From Auanema rhodensis (Eukaryota; Nematoda; Chromadorea; Rhabditida; Rhabditidae): a stretch of DNA of 64,000 nucleotides. The notes beneath the pieces are model-generated. The model saw only the letters and a program-made list of their open reading frames with translations. It did no database searches and was not told the origin of the DNA. Below are positions 22,019-37,100 of this stretch, piece by piece. Each line of letters starts with the position of its first letter. Position 1 is the stretch's first letter. A program made the position numbers and the translations under genes. The DNA lies in assembly GCA_964057225.1 (NCBI GenBank), contig OZ059899.1, positions 13,056,001 through 13,120,000 on the forward strand, written 5' to 3'.

Positions 22019-25000
22019 CTGAATAAAGCAATTCTTTATTCCCAGAAAACAATTCAATTTTCTTATTTTAATGAAATAATATCAATCTATATTATTGTTG
22101 AAAATTTGATTGCCCGAGGCCAGAGAAAAATGAGATGAAAATCGGCAGCTAAGCTTTACTCAACTTCAACAGGCTTTTATACAATTTTCTCATTAGCTAT
22201 TTGAGACGTATAAATCAGATCTTTAAACTTTTTAATAATCTTATATTTTATGGTTCAATATATGGCCATATAATATAACTTCTAAAGTTTTCAAGCCCTC
22301 CATTAGGTATAATGTCTTTCAATCAAATAAAGTCAATCACTTATACTATACGTATAATATATATTTCTCTCTCTTTCATCCTGTCCCTGCATCTTTTTCT
22401 CCCTAATCTCTCTTGCTCTCTATATTTGTATCCTCCCCCACCCCATCTCTCTCTCTCTCAATCTCTCTCAATCTCTCTCATCCTCTCTCTCTCTCCCTAT
22501 CTATATTTCCCTTCTACTAACGTTTCTGGCATTCTAACTTTCATACATACGCATCTTTTTTTTCACTATCCATCGATCTATCTCCTGAGCAATTTTCTCC
22601 ATTTCCGGAACTCGTCAAAATATTCCGCTCTAGCATCAGATGTTCTTGTCTCTCCAGCCATTTGCCATTTGGCCATCATTAATGCCAAATATGTACATAT
22701 ATTCTGGAGCACATTCATCAATTGCCCACGAATAGATCCTAAAGGCATTGCGATATATGAAGAGGGAGGTAGAGAGATAGAGAGGATAGCATAACGTAGA
22801 GAGATGGATATGAGAAGAAGAGAGACAGCAAAGAGAGAAGGCGTTGAAATAGGGAGCAAAGCAACAGGAGAAGAAATAAAAATAAAATGAAGAAATAAAA
22901 AGAAACTGAGAGAGTGGAAGAGATTGAAAAGAGATGGTGGTATGCATAACCACACTCTCCAGAAAGCTTACTAAGAATAGGCTAAAAGTACTTTACGTCC
23001 CTTTTACGGTTTCAAGTTTTGTTCTTGAGCAATAGAAAGATTTTTTTGCTCTACCTCTTCTCCCCCATGCGAATATGAGAAGGACTACTCATTTAAAAGT
23101 GTAAGCTTTTGCATTTCCTTATTCTGCTCTGAGCATGATGTTTTGTGCAAAAGATCATCTAGCGCATCAGATAATTCTATTCCTCTCCTCCCACCCAGTG
23201 TTTTCCCATTTTACTTCATTTTCGTTTCTTCATTTTCTTTTACTATTCGTATTAATTCAATCTTGAAGGCAATTAGTTGCGGGGCAGCCGTGCGATTATT
23301 GCGAACACGATGGCACAGCATTCTTCATTTCATCTAAACAATGATAAAAAATAGCAGTTAAAGAGGGAAGATGGAAGAAGAATGAGCTGAACTAGATGAA
23401 GACGAGAAAGATGTCTAATCCTAGTTAAATCTGAATCATCTAAATGGGTGATGATGTCCCCTGCCTCTAAATACAACCTCCCGTATGATCCTTGTTTGTT
23501 GTACGTTGTGTCTGTATCTCTATATGTGAGCTATATGCCATCTTCCTTGTGTGGCATAATGTTTCTGTGTAGAAAAAAAAACGACAAATTAGTTTATACA
23601 ATCTTTATAGTTATCATAACGGTAATAATAATTATAATAAGCATTAAACACATAGAAATCTTTCAGTCCATGTTGGCAAAAACTAAACTCATGGGCGAGT
23701 TGGTAAGATACATACAAAATGGACATGTTGTTCCGTTATTCATATGATTAAAAAAGGAAAGCAGACAGCTTATTATATATAAAAACGAAAATTCAAAATG
23801 AAATTAAACTATAAAACCATCTGGACAACGAATAGCTGTGATTTACAAGGACATGAAAAAGGAAAAATCAAACATGAAAAGAAATTGGCAATGGAAATAA
23901 AAAGATCCAGGCCGAACCAGAACTATGAGAATGTTAGCCAAAATCTTCGAAGGAACACATAAAAACACATAACATTATCTCAAAAGAGCAAGGCAAACCG
24001 TAAACGAACGTCGGGTGTTCACACAGAGCTCTCCTTCGTCAACTATATACGCTTCGAAACTCTATTGAAATAGAAGCCCTTCTAAGGAAACAAGCCACAG
24101 GTGAGAACATTAGACTACAAAATACAAAAAGATGGGCAGTATTTACATATAAATATAAGAATTTATATATTTATATATAATTATACTGGAGCCTATGGAA
24201 ACAAAAATGAAAACGGGGATGGGGGAGGAAAAGTGATAAATTTGTCTAGAGAAAGTTTCACAATAAAAATTTTCTGTAGAATTCAGTTCATACTTAGGTC
24301 AAAACAGTCTGTGCTAAACAACTGTTGTGGTTCAGACGTTGGCTTATTTTCGTTTCTAGTAAAGGTACACTACTTTCTAGCTTTGGCCATGTTTCATTCA
24401 GCCATGTCTGAATTTGCTATTATTCGCCTCAAAGAATTCATAACACTATAAAGTTGGAATTTAATGAAATTGATTTGAGTCAACAAATGATTTCGTGGAT
24501 TCAAATATCAATTTCAATACAGAAGCCTTCTCTCTAGAAGAAAATTAAACAAATCCAGAATTTAAGCCCTAATCTTGGTGTATGTAGCAATAGGTTTCGA
24601 TTGCTGGCCGCATGCTTACAATGGAAAGATATATTAAAATAATGGTTAATACGAAAGTATGGTTATTTTAGCAAGATACTTCCTAATTCCAGTTTTCGGT
24701 GAACTCAAATTTGGATTCGAATAACTTGGAACGAAAAGGAAAACCACGTGAACATTCACATACATATTGCTTGCCAGCAGCATAAAAAAGTAGGATAAGT
24801 TAGCAAATTCTACACAAAACCGAGAACAGATTAACGAATGTCACCGGAATACGATATGGGCTCATTTTGCATCATGGGGTTACGAGGCTTGTTGGGTATA
24901 AAAATGTGGACTATTACGCAATATTTCATGAGATAACTAGTGAATGAGCAGACTAGAATATATGGAGTAGTAGAGAGCTACAAAAATAAGACACGTGATC

Positions 25001-25146
25001 GTTTGAACACGGATAAAAACCTATAACACTACCCCTTTCGAAATAATAAAAGCAAACTATGCACACGAAAGAAAGGAGGAGAGAAATTATAACGCTTCGA
25101 AAGGAACTTCATAATCCGTTTCTAACTATATCTAAATGAAATTTCC
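22019..25146 (-). other. Large Trio intron or intergenic gap (3.1 kb)
   Basis: If Trio reads into the kinase module this is an intron; otherwise it is intergenic. It holds a CT-rich tract at about 22365-22505 and a GA-rich tract at about 22755-22935. On the minus strand an open stretch at about 22751-22584 (MPLGSIRGQLMNVL...) reads like protein but has no clear splice donor. No recognised gene was found from 23000 to 25100. Confidence 0.45.
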
Positions 25147-28100
25147 TCATTTCAATTTGCCCACCGGTGGAGGCGATGTTGGTGATTTTGCTGAAGGCTT
25201 CTTGCCGAAACTGAAAAGCTTGCTCTTGCTATCCTTCTTTGGCGATTCCGGTTTTGAAGATCCAGGTTTAGAGATGTTGCCGGCTGGCCCTGCTGGAGAG
25301 CGGGGTATCGCACCTGGCGATTTTTTATCATTTGAACTGGAAAGCGATACGAAGGAATAAAAGAAATGAATAGATGTTAAACTTACAGACTCATGCTACC
25401 TAGTCCAAGATCATCCGAATTTCCACCAGAAATATACTTCTTGGGATTAACCAACTGTTCAAGCATACGCTTTTGTTGATCCTGCATATCCTCGAGTTTT
25501 CTAACCCATTCATCCTTAAACAGCTATTGTTAGCCCGAAAAAACGATTTAAAAAAACCTTCTCATCTTGAGTTTGAGCTATAGCGATGAAACTAGGCTGA
25601 CTTAAGTCAGTACTTCCGATGGTAAACTTCAAAGGCTCGTCAGATGTGACAGATTTTTGGAAAAGCATCTTATTGACCTGATAATACGTGGTTTTAAGTA
25701 AGAAATTGAGAAAAAAATACCATAATTTGATTTTTGAAGATATATGTTGGATTTCCAAATTCTTTTTTAGGAGGAATATGGTCAGCAATAATAGCAGATT
25801 GCTCAAATAAGAAAATTCGACGATCTTTTGCTCGTTGTGTATTATTACCACATTGCTCGGCAATTGATAATGTACCCTGAAACACATTATTAAAGTCAAT
25901 ATTAAGAGAGAGAAAAGAGATTTAAGGCTTATACTAAACGACTGAATGACCAAAAAAATAAGCCTAGAATGCTATAGCATAGAGCATCCTCCCCGTAAGT
26001 GGATCGACGATCGTACTATGTTTTTTTCGGCATTCAAGCTTTGACTAAAATACAGCTTCAGACATTGACGGATGCGATCCTTGTCAAAAGCCAATTCAAG
26101 GAAAATAGCGAAAAATGAACAAAAAAACATAAAATCAATAACGATGCAGAATGTTGTTAAGAAAATTGGTAAGCTAGTACGGATTATATAACAACGATAA
26201 ATACGCACCTGATGGATTAATCTTCCTTGGGCATTCAAATTTCCATCAAAGTTCTGCAATCTACCGACTTGCATCATATCATCACACGCCTTGGGAACGA
26301 CATGCATAACCTGGATTTGACAGATTACAATAAGAAAATTAAAACTAAAAGTGAACCTCTAAAGCCTTTTTGAGAGTTGTAGTATTATCTTTAGCACGTT
26401 CAGTAAACTTGAGAACATCCTTCAACAATAGCTGATATTTCATAATGCGTTGCACAGGTTTAATTAGAAGATCACATAGAGCAACTTTGTGTCCTAGCTT
26501 AGCCTTTGTTTCCGCGAAGAACTAAACATATTAATTAAATGAACGTATAAATTAATTATTATAATTGTAATATCATATCAAACAAAAGTAAAGATCACAA
26601 ACAATACTCACCACTTCAAACTCATCTTGTGAAACTAAATAATCTGATTTCGGTTTGTTCTGACAATATTTAACGTATAGAGTATGAAGACGTCGTTCCT
26701 ATAATTTCAATTTTGAAAACACAGAAATAATTAAAAAAAACTGACAAATTTAACAAAAGCGGCCCCAGCAGCGTCATAGTTCTCAATGCATTTCTCAATT
26801 TCCTTTAAGAAAGAGCTGGAAGAGAAAAATTCATCATAATACATGAATTTTTTGATTACTTTTTATGGAAATCCAAAATTTGAGCAATATTAGCAAAGAT
26901 GATCTTATCTTTGCCTTGAAGTTCAGCAGGTAACTCCATTTGATTCAGGTTAGCAATATATCCTTCTACAACTGAAGTCAGATCTTTTACATAATCTTGC
27001 TCAGTTTCTACAAGTTCCATCAAAACATAGCTGCAATTTAGATAAAATGAACAATGGATACAGAAAAAAAAGCTGATTGAAGTTTTTCAAGCATTGCTTA
27101 TAAGTTTTAACAACTTACTGTCTCTTAAATCGGGCAATTTCCTCGGGAGTCTTCTCTTGCTTTTCCGAGCTTTCCTCTTCAACTGATTCCCGAGCGACAC
27201 TCTGCTCACTCTGGTCCTCATTCTGAAATAAAGCCAATGTAATTAGCTACTATTCTTCCAATTCCACACTACTAGACACTCCTAGTTTGTTTCTCTCAAG
27301 TTCATTCTCAGCTCTTTGCGGGAACAATAATGCTATTCTTTTCTTCAAGGGAGAAGGAATGCAAAAGAATGGAATAAAACTTGAGCAAATGTGGAATCAG
27401 AAAAGGCAGGAGGAGCAATTCGCAAGCAACGCGAAATCATTCTAGACTTTCAATACTTAATTACAGAAAAATGTAATCTATTTAGGAGGAGAAGAGAAAG
27501 GCGAAAGAACACATAAGTTAGTATTGCTTGTTGTCAAGGGGGAATTCTCAAATTCTGTGTTGCCTAACCAATTCAGAATGCCACATAAATAAAATTCAAA
27601 ATTTGAAAAACAGAAAAGCAAAAGAGATGGGATGAGAAAACGTGAGCAACTCTACAACATATCAAAATGTTCATGTTAATTCAAACTAAAAAAACAGCAT
27701 TTCCTTCTTAGCAAACCCATTTATGAGATCACGGAAATCATTTTTCTTCGTAAGAGAAAAACAAAAGTTTGTAAAACATGAGCGAAGACATTCTATAAAC
27801 GATGAAAAAGAAAAAAAAGGGGTTCGAATTAATGAAAGTCTAGTATGTCATTTTGAGAGACATCTGTTAAGCTGACCACATTCAGAGTAACAGTGCCTTA
27901 GAGTTTTCATTTAGTAAAATAAGTCTTCTTCATTTGATATATCGCACCAAAATATATGAGTTGTTTATGATATGCTTCAAAAAAACAGACAAAACCTGCT
28001 CAACGAAAGCAGTGGGTAGAAGAGAATGAATGAGTGAATACTGGAATTGGCAACATGATAGAGGCGTCATAGAGAAAGCCAACTGAACAACAATTCGCGC

Positions 28101-31100
28101 AGGAAAACATCTAAGAGAAGGAAAGAAAGAAAACGTACCAAGTGAGCAGAATCGTTGTGTGAAATCTCTTCCATGGGTGGTGGTAGTCCTGTAATAAAAC
28201 TCATATATGCAGGTAAAATAATGACCATGTAAGCAGGAATATAAATAGCTGCATATAAACATTCACCCACCTTCTAAAGTCTCGTCGTCTACCGAATTAA
28301 CAGCTGGTACACTACTAACAATAAGGGGAACCTAAAAAATCGTTATTTCTACACATTAATTAGTAAACTCACTGTTCCAGTTTGTTGATTATCACCCGCT
28401 GTAGGACACCCAGAGAGCACTGTGCAGGATGATGAGCTCTAAAATTGCGAATATAACAAAAAAATAAATCAAAAATTAGACATAGGCGGTTAAAGATTAG
28501 TGATTAAGACAAACATGAAATTAAGACAAATTCAGGTAATATTAGTTAGGGACATTTAGGACATAGCATAGAACATATGATCATTAGGAGAAATATCAAA
28601 ACAAAACGGCCATATTGGAAAAACAAAATCAAATAATATCCAGACGGGCAACTTTTATGTTGTAGAAAATCTGGCACTTGCAACCATAATTTTGCTATGA
28701 CATAGGATATGCGATTTCAAAAAATAAGAAAGTTATAAAAGCTTTGTAAGAATAGTCAATGAATAGAGGTTTCGAGATTGAGGCCAGAATTGATTGTTAG
28801 TTGCATGCATAGACTTATAAGTAAACGAATATCAAGCTTCGAAAACAACATGGGGTCTAAATGCTCTACCTGACTGTCTGAATTAGTAACAGTGTTCCCA
28901 GAAAAAGATGACGAAGGAATTGAAGCTGATTGTTGTTGCAGTTGTGATTGATTACTGAAGTTATTCGTCTGTATGGTGCTGCTTGCCGAAAGACGGTGCT
29001 GAGGCTCCTTAGCTGAGTTGGCGAAGATTCGTCTGGAATGCGTCGACGGTCGAATTAGTTAGGAGAGAAGAGGAATAGCCCCCAAGCCTAGTTTTAGAAG
29101 GAGAAATAGAGAGAAAAGAAAGAAAGAAAGACAGAATGAGAGACTCCGCCCTTCTCATCGGCAGCGGCCCGTCGTCTGTCCCGTGTGTATGCCGTCGACG
29201 TCGTCGTATGCATGTGTCCCCCGTCCCTCCTTCCTCTCTCAGCCTAGTTCGCTGTCGAAACCCTTCTCTGCTACTACTGCTTCTCATCCTTCTTTTCCTC
29301 TCTTGCCACCCGTGCCCATCCCATCTTTCTCCTACTCCTCCTTCTCTTCTTCCTATTAAGTATAGCTGGGCGGCCGCCTCTCTCCACCCGATGTGCTATC
29401 GATCAGCATTATCTGGCAGCACCAGCAGCCGAGCTAATCTCTTCACTCTCTCTCGTGCTCAAATGCTATTTATTAGCGATGGAGACGTTTTCAGGCTTTC
29501 CACAGCTGCTAATCATTCTCTCTCCTCTTATCTTCTTCATAATAGCAACATCACGAAAGTTGAATACATGTAGGCTATTTTGATAATTAGTACTACGCTT
29601 ACCAAAAAAAAATATGGGAAGTCAGCGTCTTATATGAGATGAAATTTAAGACAGTGAATAAAGAAAAAACAACAGAAATATAATACTTAACAAAATGGTA
29701 TTGCTAAAAAGATTAGGCTCGGAAATATAATGACCTCTTTATTACAAAGTCATTATGAGAACATTAAAAAAGCCCGAAAAATGTTATGAAACGGCTAAAT
29801 AATTCGATGCAGAAATTCATATTCTCCTTATGAGCATGAAGCAATTTAATTTAACGAGGATTAGAGAATATTGAACGATAGAAAGCTCAGAAATATTTGA
29901 AAATTAACTAAAAAATCTAAAAAATAAAATAATGTAAATATATTCATAACTTCCAGAAATGAGAAAACAAGAGAAAATTCAAGTTAAACTATGCAACCCA
30001 TCATGTTTTCACATTCAGAAAACGTCCAAAACTTAATCGATAGACCATTGAGCCAAAGCAAAAAAAGTCTAGCAAGGAAATTTTACTACCAGTTTTTATG
30101 CTATTCAAAGCACTTTGTAAGGGGACAACTTAAGCCAAAAGAAACATTAAAATTACCTTATTTTTAGCAAATTTTCTTTGCAACGAGGTAGTATATTCGC
30201 ACAAGGCATTGTGAAGTTTCGATAAACAAAAAACGATCAAACTTTCTTCACAATAGCGGTTCATAAGACAAACGGAGGAAACACAATCAGAAGAATAGGT
30301 CGATTTTCCGAAAATCGTGTACGTTGTTTCGATCGACGCAAATCGACGGGCATGATTTCAAACGAGTTCCTTGTAGTGAATCGCACAACTTGCCCAACAT
30401 TTGCATGAATCATCCACAGACATACATAGGCGAACAGTGATCAATTCAGCTAACGTCGTCAAGAAAAGAAACAAAAAAAGCAAACAGCAATAAAATTGAC
30501 CTGTCAGCAAAATGAAGAAAGTTAATAAAATTGGTTTAACGAATTTAGAAACATCATGAGTGAGAAATGTTTCGTTGGTATAGAACCAGGCCAAAATTTA
30601 CAATATTAAACATACTACTCCGAAAAACAACACTCAATATAAAGAAGCTAATGACACATGGCCGAAGTGAATTCAGAGAAATACCAAACTATGGATTATC
30701 TATAATTCATATGCATACTAACTGCATTATAACAAGAGAATACGATTGGTGGTATTCATAAACTAAACAGCCTGCAGGGAAAGATATAAGCAGTTACATA
30801 TTATTACATTTTTTTCAATACATAGAGATATGACATCTGGATAAAGGAAATCCCTGTTCATATTTCAGCATATGCAACGGTTGATTCTGGGAAGATTAGC
30901 TATGCAAAAATAGCCTTGTTATGGAAAAGCATTAGAAGTGCAAATAAACGATTGTGTTGGCGCAAGTGGATATGAGCTGTAGTAAAACTTATTATCTACA
31001 AGGCAACGAAATAAAGCGGAAGAAAGTTGGCAAATAGTTGGTCGAGGTGAGGGGAGCAGTGAGCTTAGCCAATTTCGATTGGGGCCATGCAAATCCGCAT

Positions 31101-34100
31101 GGAATATGAAAATGTGAGCGGAGCAGCAGAGCGGGAGTTTCGTCGACAGAGGCTTAGCAGCGGCACGGACTTAGTCATGGTCTTTTTTGATAGTTATTGG
31201 GAGAGCCAAAGAGCACAAAAAAGAGCAAAGGCTCCGTTAGGAAGGGAATCTCCTAGCTGCTGCTTCTCTGCCGTTCAGTTCGAAATTGCAAAGCAAACAA
31301 CTCAGACAACATGCAAATGGAAAACAATCAAATCGTCGCTATCCGTATAAAGCCTTCAAAGCGCACACCGAACAACAACAAAAAAAGAAATAAAGCTTAG
31401 AACATCTTCTAATTCAAACAACGTAATGTAATAGGAAGTCCGACAAGAGCAACAGAATTTGGAGCACTATATGAGTTTCATATACTCCCCGTCAACCGAG
31501 GCATGTAGCTTGCGTGGAAGTGACAAAACATGCTACTTAGGAAAAATATATATATATTCATTTATATATATTATACATATTAAAGGTGATTGATTAATCT
31601 ATAGCTAACAGTATGCCAATTTAAGCAACCTCTATGTAAATATGAAATGACTATCGGCAACGTGAATTATCAATACAAATATCGTCATTTTCCAACAATT
31701 TACAAAAAAATCAATTCCATTGAAAAAGAATTTCAATAGGTGAAAAATTTAAAAATATACGAATTGAATTTAAGACTGCGCAAGAATAAAAAATTGACAA
31801 AAAATCTTATACACAGATATAAGCAAAAAACATGAATAAGTGAAAAAGAAGTATACGAAATATAAGTAGAGGGTTGGTGGTTTGTTTGGAACACGAGTGG
31901 AGCAGGCTTGTGGTGCCAATATGGTGAGATCGATACTACTACCTGCCCCCGTTTCAAACCACTTTCCACTTTTTGAAGAAAATAAATAGGAGAAAACAAA
32001 TTATTAGCATCGGTATTTCACCCGTAAGAACTAAACTAGAATACAAAAACAGAAATCCTAAACTATTAACCTAGATTTCATTGTGACAATATTAAAGGCA
32101 ATTGTGAAGTTGAAGTATGTATAGTTATTCTCACAACTAATGCGCTAACAGTCGCTAGACACAATCTCTTGTTCAATAAATTATACTCCAATTCACTACA
32201 CTTTCCTCCTTCATAGTTATGGTATTCATTGAAATTCTCCCATTTTCCTACATTTTCCAAGTTCTCTCTCCCTTCTTCTCTCTCTATCATAAAGAATAAA
32301 ACTTATAGACAGCCCGCCGGCAAAGAGAAGCCACGGCAGGCAAACATTATGTTTCAAGTGCACGCAGCAGAGCACCACAACCACTGGTAACCCCACACAA
32401 CGTGTCAATTCAGTACCTGCGCCTTTCAATAATAGAACCAAAGTATTGATTATTTTTTAAAATCAAAGTGATAACTCATACACCTCCCTCACGACAAAAA
32501 AAGCTATAATTCCCCCATGTTCGATAATATTTCAATAGGATAAAACACGTACCTGAGAGATTTCCGCTTAGTAACAGAATTCGAAGAACCAGGCTCGGGA
32601 CGATCTGTCGAAGAAGATGGTTGATCTGAAAATTAGACATTCATAACTTTTTCTCAATAAAGTTTTTAAGTTTTCTGTGAACTACCTATGCTACTAGTAG
32701 GCCCTAAGGTAGTCTTTTTTGGAGCGCATATAGGTCCTACATTATCTAATGTTGGACTACCAGTTGGTGAGGTATCACAAGATGCCCTCGACGATGAAGA
32801 AAACCATCTTTTTTTAATTGCAAAAGACCAGCGTTGCCGCTTACTGCCCTCCCTAGGTGTTTTAGGAGATTCCTTAGGAGGGTCTTTCTCTTCAGGATCA
32901 ACAGTTCGCGAACGGCGCATCATCTCCTAATTAGATACGCATGAAGTGAAAAATCAAAGCCAGAAAATTGGTAAAGAGATAATACAAAGAATAACCAGAA
33001 TGGATCACAAAGAAAACTATTATTAAATAAAAGAGCATTTTATCGAAAATAAAATTAGTCACTGGTAATATTTCGAAATGTTCGATAAAATGTTCAAAAA
33101 ATAGTTGTAATAAGATGATGAAACCAAAGCGAAACACGACATAGAAGAACAACGAGAGAGAAATTGAAATTTTCTCATGTTTAGCTCGGAAAAAAATCAA
33201 AAGCAACTCGTCAGATAATCGTAGTATATGAATCTAGTTAATATAATTTCTTAAACATCGTATAAAGCTGAACGAAATATGTCGTCACGTGGCTATGGTG
33301 GCTCACACCGTATCAACTTCGGAGTCTGTTTGCAGAGTGCGCACAGTGTGCTGCCACTGAGACTAGCTAACTGGTGGCAGTGGCAGAAGCATTCACAGAC
33401 ACTTTCGTCCAACAGGAAAAATCTCAATCATTATACATAGTATGAAAATATGTACGCATAACCATATGAGAATCGCAAAAAGGTGGAAACTTATGAAAAA
33501 TATAACTACTGAGGTAAAAACAAGTTTCATGATCGGAAAAAAAGTTCGGGACAGATAAGAGAAAGACAAGTCGGCAGTTGAATAGTAGACAGCACGAATC
33601 CATCATTTATTAACTTCACTACGGATTCCAGCAATCACCACGACACGTAAGCTATATATACGCAGCATTTTTGAGGAAAGCACTCTCCATTGACCACCAA
33701 ATAAACGATCAATGAAATCGTGATGGTTGTTGGAAACCAAGCCATGTGTTGAACTGATGAATGCCGAAAAAAACTTATTTTTTAAACAAAACAATAGTTA
33801 TAGCTATTGAACAGTGATAAAAAAACTAAGAGCGATATTTCAATAGAAAGAAAATCATGATCATTTTAATTTTCAATGTAATTTTTGAATTTAAAATAAA
33901 AACAAGATGTAGATATCTACTTCTCATTCATGAACATAGGCAACAAAACAGCGCAAGTGTGCTCTGTAAAGAAAAATAAAACAGACGCTGTGGGAAGCAG
34001 AGCCACTCAAAGTGTAGATTCTCCAACAATCTTGATCGATAGATTGCGATCAAAGACCTATCAACTTGTTTGATGCAGGCAACGTTCACTCGACTGGTAA

Positions 34101-37100
34101 CATCCCATCTTTTATTACAAGAATGGAGAAAGATGTATAATAAATACAGCATGGAGAAGAAAATTAGCTAAACGACTGAAGGTGAAACCAATTTCCTTTG
34201 AAAATGTAAGAGCAAGAAAAATAGACTTGAGATAAATATTGGTTGTCCACCTTATATGAATGAGAAAAAAATAAATCAGGCGTGAAAATCAGGTGAGAAA
34301 TTATGCAGTTTAATGCAAATCTTGTGTCCACATCGAACTTAAAGAAGATGAAGTGGGCACATTTTGACAAATATATTCATGATTTCCCTTCACTTATGCT
34401 TCAAATAAGCTGAGCATTGACGAAACAGAAAGTTAATAAATGAGGATCTAACGTCATAAATGGTATATGAATTAGAAAAGGACTAAAACTAAAACGAATC
34501 AATCGTATTAACAATGCAACTATGTGTTCACACTAAGCCGTTGCTGGCTGCTTTCACAAGAGAAAATCCTCATACACATATAACCCAGCACCTAAATAAA
34601 TGCCAAGTCTGGATGCTCAAAATAGTACGTAGCTGTCAAAATTTGTCAAAATGCATATATATTAAAAAAAAAGTGCTCGCGCAATAATATTTATAATTCA
34701 TATGAGAAGCTCGATGCTATGAAAATAGCTTGGATAGCCATCAGCGTATTATATTAGTATAAAACTAAACATCAGTAAAAGAGCATTTTCAACTAGAAAA
34801 TAAAATATATGAAGTTAAAAAATATTCGATAAGTACACATCAAACACTTTGTATATGCGTCATGACTTTGTGATGAAGATCAGGCTTCACCAACAATTGC
34901 GTTATCTACAATTGCATTCTAAGCCAGATTGGAAACAACAAGCCACATAACACGAAGAATTGATGACGGCAAGCGGGCAAGTAAAGGGCATAAACGAAGA
35001 GATGGTTGAAATCAATTTTACTAAAAGACAGAAGTTAATAATACAGGTAGTAGAATGAATGGGACAGAGTAACAGGTCGTTTTTAACCGGAAGTCATATT
35101 AAATTTCATTTTAAAGTATGAAACAATGTTGATAATACGACAATTTGGCATTGACAAACTAACTTGCTAATGAGTAAATTTTGGAAACTCAATAATGCCA
35201 TCCCGTTTACTTCATTAACATTTCGAACGATGCTGAAGCATGATCTGGTGAAGAGAGCAATTTAGAACACGAGAAAAACGAACAATTGCCCAAAAAGTAT
35301 ATTTCTAGTATTTAAAATGATATATAGCGTGTAAAATAGACAGTAGAGGAGGATAGACTAAGTTGTTCGAGGTTAAAAAGGAATCGGATAGAATGCTGGC
35401 TCATTTCCGTTCTCTTCTTAGAATTGTTTGACATACAATGGAAAGAGTCGGAGGGTCATTATTCATAATACAGCTATGTAAAACCATAGGAAATGAGTAA
35501 GATTCGAGTAAAATTCCTAGAACATAACCATTAGCTGATTGGAATAAATGAAGAAAGCGGTGACAGTCCACTAATCAAATTGTGAAGAGTGAAAGCATGT
35601 TCAAAGCTGGAGAACATGAATCAAACTAACAATAAAGACCAATTTAAACGGTGTTAATTCGATGAATAGAAAACAGGAGCAATAAACAGTTTAACGGGAA
35701 GGAAGAATTTTTCACACTAAAAATAAGATTTTTGTGGCAAAAATAGCATTACTACAAGTGTACCATTGTCTACCAATAATACAAAAAAGCAATGTTTTTC
35801 TGGAAAAAAAAAGAGTCAGTAATTTAACGGAATTGAGACTACAGGCGTTGAGTGTTAACACCTAACATCCATTGCCAGTTGCTTATACATTTATTTTCAT
35901 ATAGTATCCAGAAAATATATGAAAAACTGAAAATGTCCAACTTAATTCTTTTTCGCCCTAGAGCGAAGGTTGCAATGAGTAAATAAATTTCTGGTTTTTA
36001 TAATGAGTTCATCAATTATTAATCAAATAATACTAGACACCAAGCCAAATTGGTGAAATACAAAGCGAATGTACTACGCGCAGATGAAAATCAGGCACCA
36101 GGAAGAGCAAGACAGGAGCGACTGGTAAAGTACTTTTTTATAAAGCTACTTGATGCAAGGTGCCACTTTGGAGCTACTAGTACGTTGTGAGAATTTTAGA
36201 TAATTATTCTCTGCTAGTTTTTCGCGACAATATAAAAAAATGTAAACTAACCAGGCAGCAGTATGCTTGAAGGCACTAGTCCTGTTCGAGCATGATTATC
36301 AACAACAAAGACTTGGATCCAGTCGGTGGTATCAGAAGGTTGTTGCTCTACTATCTGAAAATAACTTGTCAGTACTCCCATGCTCAAATGAGGCATATGT
36401 TATATTCTAAACTATCGGTCTACTATTATTTCTTGACAACGATGCAAATATTTAAAGTGGGCTTAAATCAATAGAACAAAGAATAGACAAACATTAACCG
36501 CAGCATCTGTCATGAAACCCCCCTCCTCCACTTCCAAACTACTAAAAATTCAGCGCAATCTAACTGTCGTCACTCCTTGTTTCTCTCTGTTTTTATACAT
36601 TGACAAAGTAGTAAGAATTTTAAGATGAAATGAACTTTCATAAAATATCTTTGATTTCATATTAGCAGAGATGGTGAGCTACATTTGCAAGTAATGAACT
36701 GTGAAGTAATCAATACCACCCGGTAATCCATCTTACAATACTTGCTACTTACGAATAACCGGCTAGTTAGATAAAATATTATACACAGATGAAAATGCTA
36801 CATTGCCGAGTCAAATATACTTGTTAAACAGCAGTCAAACGACGTGGAATGAGCCATGCGCTGAATGCCAAACTCATTCACATATGACAGCTTGACGATT
36901 TAAGCATGGGAGACATTTTTCTGTTTCTTGTTACAATCTTATTTGATAGCACGAAGAACGACTTCACCTCAACTTTTTCGCCTTTCACCACAGCCAGTTG
37001 TCCCTCAGTTGTTGGTTGGAAATCTGAGCTGATAATCCATTGATCGACACCTTGCTGAAATACAGAATAATTATATAATACGAAAAAAATACTCTGATAT

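Noticed and set aside
29136-29573. Plus-strand 145-residue open frame in a Trio intron
   Set aside because: Composition is Ser/Leu/Arg-biased from CT-rich DNA, with no family resemblance; a promoter-like GC patch is a simpler reading.
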